Below are positions 1 to 5,307 of a DNA stretch of 5,307 nucleotides, piece after piece. The notes under the pieces are model-generated. The model did no database searches. It was not told where the DNA came from and worked only from the letters and a program-made list of their open reading frames with translations. The stretch comes from Psychrobacter sp. (lineage in GTDB: Bacteria; Pseudomonadota; Gammaproteobacteria; Pseudomonadales; Moraxellaceae), in NCBI GenBank assembly GCA_020024075.1, contig JAHHUJ010000158.1:1-5307 (forward strand), given 5' to 3'. A program made the position numbers and the translations under genes. Each line of letters opens with the position of its first letter. The first letter of the stretch is position 1.

Positions 1-57
1 AGTTTAAGAATTGATATTCAGTTTAAGAGTTGGTATTTAGTTTAAAAACTAATAGTA
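1..57. repeat. Degenerate 19-bp tandem repeat, about 3 units
   Basis: Three units begin with AGTTTAA at positions 1, 20 and 39. Units 1 and 2 agree at 16 of 19 positions. Unit 3 is more diverged, sharing the heptamer and about 12 of 19 positions. Most differences are transitions. The array touches the window edge, so more units may lie to the left. The function is unknown: it could be a run of regulator binding sites or a decayed simple repeat. Confidence 0.55.
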
Positions 58-70
58 AGGGCTTTCATAG

Positions 71-105
71 TTGACATAAGTGCTGGTGCAATTTTTTTAT
101 AAAAT
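71..105 (+). promoter_or_regulatory. Possible sigma-70 promoter
   Basis: A perfect TTGACA lies at 71-76. At an 18-nt spacing there is TTTTAT (95-100, 4 of 6 matches to TATAAT). A better -10 match, TAAAAT at 100-105, is too far away at 23 nt. Because the DNA is AT-rich, chance matches are common. If real, transcription would start near 107, some 390 nt before proS, giving either a very long leader or a separate small RNA. Confidence 0.3.
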
Positions 106-193
106 AATAGAGTAGATATTGATTTAAATATAGCCAATCAACTAAGCAATGTCTGTTGAGTTAAAAGGGTAATAAAGCAATTTTTTACTCAAA

Positions 194-235
194 CTTATTG
201 TTTTTAGCTGCAATCTTATTGTCTCTGACTGCAAA
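194..235. repeat. 21-bp tandem duplication, two units
   Basis: Units 194-214 and 215-235 are directly adjacent and share CTTATTGT at the start and CTGCAA near the end. They agree at 16 of 21 positions, and most differences are transitions. A 21-bp period is two helical turns, which would place both copies on the same DNA face. That fits paired protein-binding sites but does not prove them. Confidence 0.5.
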
Positions 236-352
236 TTGGCATTAAATTGGACCTAAATCCCATAACAAGTTAAAAAAGGATTGCGTCACAGCCCGACTTT
301 ACCTAACATAGTCAGGTTATCACTATTATTTTTCCTTACTAATATCATATAA

Positions 353-414
353 CACCGTAATAACCGTCTAAATACTGATTAACAGCGAGTTTGAGACGGG
401 AGTTATTGACGGTG
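353..414 (+). promoter_or_regulatory. Long bulged hairpin in the proS leader
   Basis: Paired blocks are 353-358 with 409-414, 359-364 with 402-407, 365-369 with 394-398, 370-372 with 390-392, and an apical CTG/CAG (375-377 with 383-385) closing a 5-nt loop. This gives about 23 Watson-Crick pairs. The bulges in the main stem are all on the 3' side (408, 399-401, 393). The sequence after it (CTTTTATTGTTT) lacks an unbroken T run, so it is a poor intrinsic terminator. It ends 82 nt before the proS ATG. It could be a structured leader, the 3' end of an upstream small RNA, or a dispersed palindromic repeat. I do not recognise it as a known riboswitch. Confidence 0.55.
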
Positions 415-496
415 CTTTTATTGTTTCAGTGAATTTTTTTAAGTTAATGTTACCGTTAACCACCCTTTAACTACATTGAGTAAAGTCGAGTCAGTT

Positions 497-2227
497 ATGA
501 GAGCCAGCCAGTTTTTATTTGCTACCTTAAAAGAAACCCCAAGCGATGCTGATATCGTATCTAGCCAACTTATGCTGCGAGCCGGTCTAATTCGTAAGCT
601 AGCTTCAGGGCTATATATTTGGTTGCCTATGGGCCTTAAGGTTTTGCAAAAAGTTGAAAAAATTGTGCGTGAAGAGATGGAGAATATCGGCGCACAAGAA
701 GTCCTCATGCCTATGACTCAGCCTGCTGAGTTATGGCAAGAGTCAGGACGCTTTGAAGATTATGGTCCTGAACTTTTACGCTTCACCGACCGTCACAATC
801 GTGACTTCGTACTAGGACCCACTCACGAAGAGGTCATCACTGATTTGGCCCGTGGTGAATTACGTAGTTACAAACAGCTGCCTATCACGTTCTTCCAAAT
901 TCAAGGTAAGTTCCGCGATGAAATTCGCCCTCGCTTTGGTATCATGCGTGCCCGTGAATTCACTATGAAAGATGCCTATTCTTTCCACGTAGACCATGCA
1001 TCATTAGAGGTGACCTATCAACAGATGTATGATGCCTACACCCGCATTTTTCAACGTCTAGGCTTAAATTTCCGTGCAGTATTGGCCGATACCGGCTCAA
1101 TCGGTGGCTCAGCTTCTCATGAATTCCATGTATTAGCCGGCAGTGGTGAAGATGCCATCGCATTCTCTGATGGTTCAGACTACGCAGCTAACGTTGAATT
1201 GGCTGAAGCGATATGTACCGATGAGCGCGCTGCCCCAACCCAAGATAGACAAGATGTTTCAACACCAAAAATCCAAACCAACGAAGATTTGGCTCAGTTC
1301 CTAGACATTCCTTTAGAAACCACAGTAAAAACCTTGGTAGTTAAAGGTCATCATATCAATGAAGATGGCTCTGAAGGTAAAGAGCAATTGGTAGCGTTAG
1401 TAGTACGTGGCGACCATACCCTAAATGAAATTAAAGCAGAGAAAATTCCTGAGGTAGCGACACCACTTACCTTCGCAACTGAAGAAGAGATGAAAGCTGC
1501 AGGTCTGAAAAAAGGCTTTATCGGGGTGGACTTAGATATCCCTGTCTATGTTGACCGCTCAGCAGCTGCCATGAGCGACTTTGTATCAGGTGCCAATGAA
1601 TATGACATGCACACCACAGGTATGAACTGGGAGCGTGATGCCCAAATCACCGAAGTAGTCGATATCCGTAACGTAGTAGAGGGCGACGCTTCTCCTGATG
1701 GTAAAGGCAAACTAAGCATCAAACGTGGTATCGAAGTGGGCCACATCTTCCAATTAGGTGATAAATACTCAAAAGCACTAAACTGTACCGTTATGGGTGA
1801 AGATGGCAAGCCGGTAACCCTAATGATGGGCTGTTATGGTATCGGAGTAAGCCGCATCATCGCCGCTGCTATCGAGCAAAACCATGATGATAACGGTATC
1901 ATTTGGGCCAAAACACCAGATATCAAAGATTCAATCGCACCGTTTGATATTGCCATTGTACCCATGAAATCAAAAGAAGATACGGTAATGCAAACCGCTG
2001 AAGCTTTATATCAAGAGCTTAAAGCTAAAGGCTTAAACGTTATCTTAGATGACCGTAACGAGCGTCCTGGTGTGAAGTTCGCTGACCTTGAACTTATCGG
2101 TATCCCGCACCGTATTGTAGTTTCTGACCGCAACCTAGCCGAAGATAAGTATGAATATGTCGATCGCCGTGATGGCGAAAAGCAGCTACTTAGCCGTGAA
2201 GAAGTGGTGGCAAAAGTTAGTCAATAG
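497..2227 (+). CDS. proS: Prolyl-tRNA synthetase, bacterial type with editing domain
   Basis: This cytoplasmic class II aminoacyl-tRNA synthetase charges tRNA-Pro with proline using ATP. The protein is 576 aa, close to the 572 aa of E. coli ProRS, and is collinear with it. Visible parts are the N-terminal RASQFLFATLKETPSDA block, the THEE motif (109-112), motif 2 FRDEIRPRFG (139-148), and motif 3 from GIEVGHIFQLG (411-421) to GCYGIGVSR (445-453). The anticodon-binding domain (about 480-570) contains DDRNERPG (518-525). Between motifs 2 and 3 lies the YbaK-like INS domain, which hydrolyses mischarged Ala-tRNA-Pro. It keeps the VKTLVVK lysine (K278), DRSAAAMSDFVSGAN (353-367) and H372. I chose the ATG at 497, preceded by a weak GAG at 488-490, because it gives the family N-terminus. 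The in-frame TTG at 476 adds seven unconserved residues and has no ribosome site. The gene is intact and monocistronic, with its own terminator. Confidence 0.97.
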   Translation: MRASQFLFATLKETPSDADIVSSQLMLRAGLIRKLASGLYIWLPMGLKVLQKVEKIVREEMENIGAQEVLMPMTQPAELWQESGRFEDYGPELLRFTDRHNRDFVLGPTHEEVITDLARGELRSYKQLPITFFQIQGKFRDEIRPRFGIMRAREFTMKDAYSFHVDHASLEVTYQQMYDAYTRIFQRLGLNFRAVLADTGSIGGSASHEFHVLAGSGEDAIAFSDGSDYAANVELAEAICTDERAAPTQDRQDVSTPKIQTNEDLAQFLDIPLETTVKTLVVKGHHINEDGSEGKEQLVALVVRGDHTLNEIKAEKIPEVATPLTFATEEEMKAAGLKKGFIGVDLDIPVYVDRSAAAMSDFVSGANEYDMHTTGMNWERDAQITEVVDIRNVVEGDASPDGKGKLSIKRGIEVGHIFQLGDKYSKALNCTVMGEDGKPVTLMMGCYGIGVSRIIAAAIEQNHDDNGIIWAKTPDIKDSIAPFDIAIVPMKSKEDTVMQTAEALYQELKAKGLNVILDDRNERPGVKFADLELIGIPHRIVVSDRNLAEDKYEYVDRRDGEKQLLSREEVVAKVSQ

Positions 2228-2290
2228 CTCAATCAATAAGTCAGTAACTTAATCAACTATTGTTTTAAGCTATTAAAACCATAACCTTTA

Positions 2291-2326
2291 AAAGGAGACT
2301 CTCGATTTGGGGGTCTTCTTTTTTTT
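2291..2326 (+). terminator. Rho-independent terminator of proS
   Basis: The arm AAGGAGACTC (2292-2301) pairs with GGGTCTTCTT (2311-2320) over 10 bp including two G-U pairs, around a 9-nt loop. The run of eight T residues at 2319-2326 follows, and A2291 can add one more pair. It lies 64 nt after the proS stop codon and separates proS from the ktr unit. Confidence 0.88.
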
Positions 2327-2359
2327 GTGATTTTTTAGTACTTTTTGGTTATCGAGCTT

Positions 2360-2388
2360 TTCTTATTTCTATCTTTAAGGAGTATAAT
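2360..2388 (+). promoter_or_regulatory. Candidate promoter of ktrA
   Basis: A perfect TATAAT at 2383-2388 has TTCTTA (2360-2365, 3 of 6 matches to TTGACA) 17 nt upstream. It sits just after the proS terminator and about 130 nt before ktrA, which is where a promoter is expected. Transcription from near 2395 would leave a leader of about 125 nt. The weak -35 suggests either an activator or a modest basal level. Confidence 0.45.
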
Positions 2389-2448
2389 CAGCTCACATGT
2401 TAATAATTTTAATTCAAGTTTAAAATTATCTTAATCCTTGCTGATTAT
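2384..2448. promoter_or_regulatory. Nested inverted repeat ahead of ktrA
   Basis: The outer arms ATAATCAGC (2384-2392) and GCTGATTAT (2440-2448) match perfectly over 9 bp. The inner arms ATAATTTTAA (2403-2412) and TTAAAATTAT (2420-2429) match perfectly over 10 bp around a 7-nt loop. The two unpaired segments between them are both exactly 10 nt. The left outer arm overlaps the candidate -10 box, so the outer pair could be operator half-sites. The inner hairpin would lie in the transcript. It does not resemble the c-di-AMP riboswitch found ahead of ktr genes in Bacillus. Confidence 0.45.
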
Positions 2449-2519
2449 CTTAACCTTATACACAGGGATAACATTGGTTACTCTCGTGCTTCATAGAATT
2501 ATTTACGTAGAGGTTATAC

Positions 2520-3173
2520 ATGCAATTTGCAGTGATTGGACTTGGTGTGTTTGGTAGGGCTTGTGCTTTTGAATTACAAAGCCAAGGGAATGAAGTTCTT
2601 GGCATAGATATGGATGAGCAAGAAGTCAATAAAGTAAGTGATATCTTAAGCCACTCAGTAATTGCTGATGCTACTGATATTGAAACCTTAAAAGAATTGA
2701 ACTTAAGTCAGTTTGATGGGGTTATCGTCAGTATTGGCGATGATCTGGAAGCCAGCTTATTGTGTACTTTAAACCTCATTAAACTGCCGGTTAAGAACTT
2801 ATGGGTCAAAGCCAAAACTGATGCTCACCATGACATTCTGCATAGCTTAGGGGTACAGAATATTATCCATCCTGAACAGGATATGGGTATTCGTATTGCA
2901 CAGGCTATGGCCTACCCTATGATGAAGCAGTATTTGGCTTTGGGCAATGATGAGTTTTTGGTGCGTATTGATGTACCACAAAACCTGCGCCCAGTTAGTG
3001 TCGGCAAAATTAAAAGCCGCCACCCAGACACCTCTTTACTACTGATTATCCGTAACAATAAAATGTTACTTGACTTTAATAATGACACCTTAATTCAATA
3101 TCCAGACCGAGTAATCTATACCGGTAGGGTCAGTGACCTAAAGTACTTATCGAAAGCTTTTATCAATCAATAA
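2520..3173 (+). CDS. ktrA: KtrA, RCK regulatory subunit of K+ uptake
   Basis: This is the peripheral cytoplasmic subunit that, as an octameric ring, gates the KtrB K+ transporter by binding nucleotides (family knowledge). The 217-aa protein compares with about 222 for B. subtilis KtrA and aligns along its full length. The N-terminal RCK/Rossmann domain (about 1-130) has the GLGVFG nucleotide loop (7-12), acidic residues D30 and D32 after strand 2, VIADATD (47-53), VIVSIGDD (68-75), and HPEQDMG (117-123), whose E119 matches the glutamate in the KtrA nucleotide and cation site. A shorter RCK_C domain follows from about 140. The ATG is supported by AGAGG at 2509-2513, 6 nt upstream. V10 replaces the arginine that contacts ATP in B. 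subtilis KtrA (R16), so ligand preference may differ. KtrA is chosen over TrkA because there is a single RCK unit (TrkA has two) and because ktrB lies downstream. Confidence 0.93.
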   Translation: MQFAVIGLGVFGRACAFELQSQGNEVLGIDMDEQEVNKVSDILSHSVIADATDIETLKELNLSQFDGVIVSIGDDLEASLLCTLNLIKLPVKNLWVKAKTDAHHDILHSLGVQNIIHPEQDMGIRIAQAMAYPMMKQYLALGNDEFLVRIDVPQNLRPVSVGKIKSRHPDTSLLLIIRNNKMLLDFNNDTLIQYPDRVIYTGRVSDLKYLSKAFINQ

Positions 3174-3228
3174 TATCAAGCTTAACTTAAAGCTTACTGT
3201 AAAGTAACCTTGGTCAACAGGTGGCCTT

Positions 3229-4554
3229 ATGCCAGAAAAATCAATTAAATTTTTGACGTCCCCACCCGCTATTTTAGCCTTTGGGTTTTTAATCTTGATA
3301 ACTTTGGGCAGCGCTCTGTTAAAACTGCCCTTTTCCACTATTGAACCAGTCACTTGGTTAGAAGCTGCATTCACTGCAACCTCTGCCGTTACCGTAACTG
3401 GATTGGCGATAGTCGATACTGCCAACTATACCCGCCTCGGTCAGGTTATCATTGCCATGCTGATTCAGTTCGGTGGGCTTGGTTTTATGACATTTGCTGT
3501 TTTTGCCTTTATTAGCTTACAGCGTCGGTTAAATATTGTCGGTCAAAAGATTGCTCGAGAAGCCTTCGCTGAGACTAGCTTTGGCAACATCAGCACCACG
3601 GCTAAATCAGTTATTACCATTGCCCTATCGGTAGAATTGATAGGGTTCATAGCCTTAAGCGTTGCTTTTTTACAAGATATGCCACTGTTAGAGGCCTTAT
3701 ATGCAGGTTTCTTTTACACCGTCTCAGCCTTTAACAATGCAGGATTTGCTTTAACTAGCGACAGCTTAATTCCGTATGTTGATAACAAATCCATTAATTT
3801 TATTATTACCAGTTTAATTATCGTTGGCGGCTTGGGCTTCATCGTCATAAAAGATATTATCGATAATCGAAGTTGGCGCAAAGTGAGTGTCAATACTAAG
3901 GTGGTGGTTGGCACAACTTTGGTATTAAATATTGTAGCCTTCGTGCTGTTTTGGCTACTGGAACATCGCAACCCCAATACTTTGGGCCAATTAAGCTTTA
4001 GTAATCAGCTGACAGCAGCGTGGTTTCAAGCCATTACCCCTAGAACAGCTGGGTTTAATACCATTCCCATTGAACAGCTAACCGATGCCAGCACTCTACT
4101 AACTATGTTTTTGATGTTTATTGGGGGCGGCTCTCTATCTACTGCCAGTGGGATTAAGGTCGGTACCTTTGTCATCTTAATTTTGACCACTTGGGCCTTC
4201 TTACGCCAGCGTGACCATGTAATCATCTTTAAACGTCGTATTCCCGAACGCTTGGTCAGAAAGTCTTTGGCGTTAATTAGTATTACCATGATGCTCATTT
4301 TTTTGAGCGTATTTGTGCTGTCTATTGTAGAGGCTGATCACCCTTTAGATGACGTGCTCTTTGAAGTGGTTTCTGCCTTGAGCACTGTGGGATTAACTCG
4401 CGGCTTGACCCCTAAGCTTAGCCAAACGGGTGAAATTGTTATTATGTTTATGATGTTTGCCGGACGGGTGGGACCTTTGACCTTAGCTTATTTAATTGCC
4501 ATGCCAAAAAGCTCAAGAGTTCATTATCCTGAAACCAATGTATTGGTGGGTTAA
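3229..4554 (+). CDS. ktrB: KtrB, K+ translocating membrane subunit
   Basis: This inner-membrane subunit carries K+ into the cell, usually Na+-dependent in KtrAB systems, and is controlled by KtrA. The 441-aa protein is close to the roughly 445-455 aa of characterised KtrB proteins and shorter than typical TrkH. It shows the four-fold M1-P-M2 plan. The selectivity-filter glycines are G58 (TVTGL), G172 (SAFNNAGF), G275 (TPRTAGFN) and G388 (STVGLT). The intramembrane gate loop FIGGGSLSTASGIK spans 297-310. R413 in GRVGPLT corresponds to the conserved arginine of the last repeat. The C-terminus YPETNVLVG resembles the conserved end of B. subtilis KtrB. An AGGTGG at 3219-3224 precedes the ATG. The gap to ktrA is 55 nt with no T-rich terminator, so the two are probably cotranscribed. 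The gene is intact. Confidence 0.95.
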   Translation: MPEKSIKFLTSPPAILAFGFLILITLGSALLKLPFSTIEPVTWLEAAFTATSAVTVTGLAIVDTANYTRLGQVIIAMLIQFGGLGFMTFAVFAFISLQRRLNIVGQKIAREAFAETSFGNISTTAKSVITIALSVELIGFIALSVAFLQDMPLLEALYAGFFYTVSAFNNAGFALTSDSLIPYVDNKSINFIITSLIIVGGLGFIVIKDIIDNRSWRKVSVNTKVVVGTTLVLNIVAFVLFWLLEHRNPNTLGQLSFSNQLTAAWFQAITPRTAGFNTIPIEQLTDASTLLTMFLMFIGGGSLSTASGIKVGTFVILILTTWAFLRQRDHVIIFKRRIPERLVRKSLALISITMMLIFLSVFVLSIVEADHPLDDVLFEVVSALSTVGLTRGLTPKLSQTGEIVIMFMMFAGRVGPLTLAYLIAMPKSSRVHYPETNVLVG

Positions 4555-4595
4555 TCAACCTGCCTATACTCTACCCTATGTTTAAAAGGAAACTT

Positions 4596-5171
4596 ATGAA
4601 AACATCGCTGCTACTGGGCATCTCTGTACTGCTCACTATGGGGCTAACTGCATGTAACCCTGCCGAAAAAGACCCCAATATTTTATACAGTGCTGAGCAC
4701 AAAGACCCTATAAAAGAGCTGGAAGTTGACCAAGTACCTTCAGGAAATATGCCCTATCATCAGCTCTTCTATGTGCCGGTCTATTCCAATATTTATGGCG
4801 ATGAGGATAGCCCGAAGATTATGCTGTCAGCTACTTTAAGTATTCGAAATACTAGCCTAAACAACAGTCTATACGTCTCTAAAATCGATTATTACAATAC
4901 CAAGGGCGATTTTGTGCGCTCCTATTTGACTAAGTCTATCGAATTACCACCTATGGGAACTTTAAATTACATCGTTGAAAAACACGACGATACTGGCGGG
5001 GATGGTGCGAACTTTGTGGTGGCTATTGAAAGTGAATCAGAAAATGTTTCGCCTTTGATCGAAACCATAATGATCGGCACTTTTAGCAATAAAGCTTTTT
5101 CATTTACTAGCGATAGTATTGTCATTGAAGATTCAAAAAAAGAAACCTATTTTACTAAAAAATCCCGTTAG
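4596..5171 (+). CDS. DUF3124 family lipoprotein
   Basis: This is a 191-aa secreted lipoprotein of unknown function. The signal peptide is MKTS, a hydrophobic core (residues 5-17) and the lipobox LTAC, so Cys20 should be lipidated. Asn at +2 is not the usual inner-membrane retention Asp, so outer-membrane sorting is likely if E. coli rules hold. The mature part carries blocks I recall as typical of DUF3124: FYVPVYSNIY (58-67), ATLSIRNT (79-86), VSKIDYYNTKG (94-104), DDTGGDGANFVV (131-142) and IETIMIGT (155-162). I placed the start at 4596 because AAAAGGA (4584-4590) lies 5 nt upstream. The in-frame ATG at 4578 adds MFKRKL but has no ribosome site. The gene begins 41 nt after the ktrB stop with no terminator between, so it probably shares the ktr transcript. 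A link to K+ transport is inference only. Confidence 0.85.
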   Translation: MKTSLLLGISVLLTMGLTACNPAEKDPNILYSAEHKDPIKELEVDQVPSGNMPYHQLFYVPVYSNIYGDEDSPKIMLSATLSIRNTSLNNSLYVSKIDYYNTKGDFVRSYLTKSIELPPMGTLNYIVEKHDDTGGDGANFVVAIESESENVSPLIETIMIGTFSNKAFSFTSDSIVIEDSKKETYFTKKSR

Positions 5172-5197
5172 TTTTTTTGTTGTAAGAGGAATTATAG

Positions 5198-5239
5198 ATG
5201 TTCAATAAAAAACTCAGCCTATCAGCTGAGTTTTTATAA
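5198..5239 (+). other. 13-codon micro-ORF inside the terminator
   Basis: The ATG at 5198 is preceded by a strong ribosome site, AAGAGGA (5184-5190), at a 7-nt spacing. It reads MFNKKLSLSAEFL and stops at 5237-5239. The frame runs straight through both arms of the terminator hairpin. It could be chance, the remnant of a lost gene, or a short translated peptide whose ribosomes would disturb the hairpin. I do not recognise the peptide. Confidence 0.25.
5208..5235. terminator. Probable bidirectional rho-independent terminator
   Basis: AAAAACTCAGC (5208-5218) pairs perfectly with GCTGAGTTTTT (5225-5235) over 11 bp around the 6-nt loop CTATCA. The A run on the left and T run on the right make it usable from both strands. 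On the + strand it closes the ktrA-ktrB-lipoprotein unit. On the - strand it would serve a convergent gene entering from the right. The T tail is short and mostly paired. Confidence 0.8.
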
Positions 5240-5275
5240 GGGTTATTGTTACTGATTACAACACCTGAAACTATT

Positions 5276-5307
5276 TTAAGCCCCATATTTTTGACGCACA
5301 ATCTGGG
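5276..5307 (-). CDS. Possible C-terminal end of a convergent gene (partial)
   Basis: Read on the minus strand, the right edge gives QIVRQKYGA followed by TAA (5276-5278). The bidirectional terminator about 40 nt further on makes a gene end here reasonable. Only nine residues are visible, and another minus-strand frame is also open here, so neither the gene nor its product can be named. Confidence 0.3.
   Translation of the reverse strand, partial: QIVRQKYGA

Larger units (their letters stand above)
1..496. other. Non-coding region upstream of proS
   Basis: I find no convincing gene in this AT-rich stretch. The open frames are tiny, for example 7 codons from the ATG at 150 and 7 codons from the ATG at 447, and neither has a Shine-Dalgarno sequence. 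It holds a 19-bp-period degenerate repeat at the left edge, a TTGACA hexamer at 71-76, a weak stem between 156-166 and 183-192, a 21-bp tandem duplication at 194-235, a long bulged hairpin at 353-414 and a small palindrome at 443-460. Nearly 500 nt is long for a simple promoter region, so an unannotated small RNA or a long structured leader is possible. The end of any upstream gene lies outside the window. Confidence 0.7.

Noticed and set aside
476..496. TTG start giving seven extra N-terminal residues on ProS
   Set aside because: No ribosome site precedes it and the added residues (MSKVESV) are not part of the family N-terminus. The ATG at 497 gives the standard MRASQ start.
300..496. T-box leader controlling proS
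   Set aside because: I see no recognisable T-box sequence or antiterminator/terminator pair, and the class is largely confined to Firmicutes and some other Gram-positive groups.
439..1809. Minus-strand open frames over proS (439-708, 963-1163, 1546-1809)
   Set aside because: They lie opposite a highly conserved gene, their translations resemble no family, and they are explained as shadows.
2384..2519. c-di-AMP riboswitch controlling ktrAB
   Set aside because: The leader is short and shows only simple nested repeats. I cannot find the conserved architecture, and c-di-AMP signalling is not typical of gammaproteobacteria.
3178..3195. AAGCTT repeat pair between ktrA and ktrB as a terminator or processing hairpin
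   Set aside because: It is only a 6-bp stem with no T tail. AAGCTT is itself a palindrome, so the pairing is not informative.
3147..4298. Minus-strand open frames over ktrB (3147-3425, 3714-3977, 4026-4298)
   Set aside because: They lie opposite an intact conserved membrane protein gene, and their sequences look like antisense of transmembrane codons.
4578..4595. Earlier ATG for the DUF3124 gene
   Set aside because: It has no Shine-Dalgarno sequence, while the ATG at 4596 has AAAAGGA at 5 nt and gives a normal lipoprotein signal peptide.
5157..5178. A-run and T-run around the DUF3124 stop codon as a terminator
   Set aside because: The stem would be almost only A-T pairs around the stop codon. 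The GC-containing hairpin at 5208-5235 is far better.

Overview
The window looks like chromosomal DNA from a gammaproteobacterium of the Moraxellaceae, most likely Psychrobacter or a close relative. This is inferred from the style of the ProS and Ktr proteins, the AT-rich spacers and the moderate GC of the genes. It is not proven by any marker gene here. All complete genes lie on the + strand, and I see no mobile element, CRISPR array, tRNA or rRNA.

Layout: (1) 1-496 is an AT-rich non-coding stretch. It holds two short degenerate tandem repeats (19-bp period at the left edge, 21-bp period at 194-235), a perfect -35-like hexamer at 71-76, and a long bulged hairpin at 353-414 ahead of proS. (2) 497-2227 encodes a full-length bacterial-type prolyl-tRNA synthetase with its editing domain. 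A clear rho-independent terminator follows at 2291-2326. (3) 2327-2519 is a regulatory spacer with a perfect TATAAT and a nested inverted repeat. (4) 2520-4554 carries ktrA and ktrB, the regulatory and pore subunits of a Na+-dependent type of K+ uptake system. (5) 4596-5171 encodes a small DUF3124 lipoprotein 41 nt after ktrB, with no terminator between them. (6) 5208-5235 is a perfect 11-bp hairpin flanked by A and T runs, a likely bidirectional terminator. Beyond it, the possible C-terminal end of a convergent minus-strand gene enters from the right edge.

How the genes work together: proS is an independent housekeeping unit closed by its own terminator. ktrA, ktrB and the DUF3124 gene look like one transcription unit. 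KtrA would form the cytoplasmic nucleotide-gated ring on KtrB in the inner membrane, while the lipoprotein would sit in the envelope with no known role. The points most worth a second look are the missing ATP-contacting arginine in KtrA, the lipoprotein linked to K+ uptake, and the two structured non-coding elements ahead of proS and ktrA. I found no clearly novel multi-gene system.
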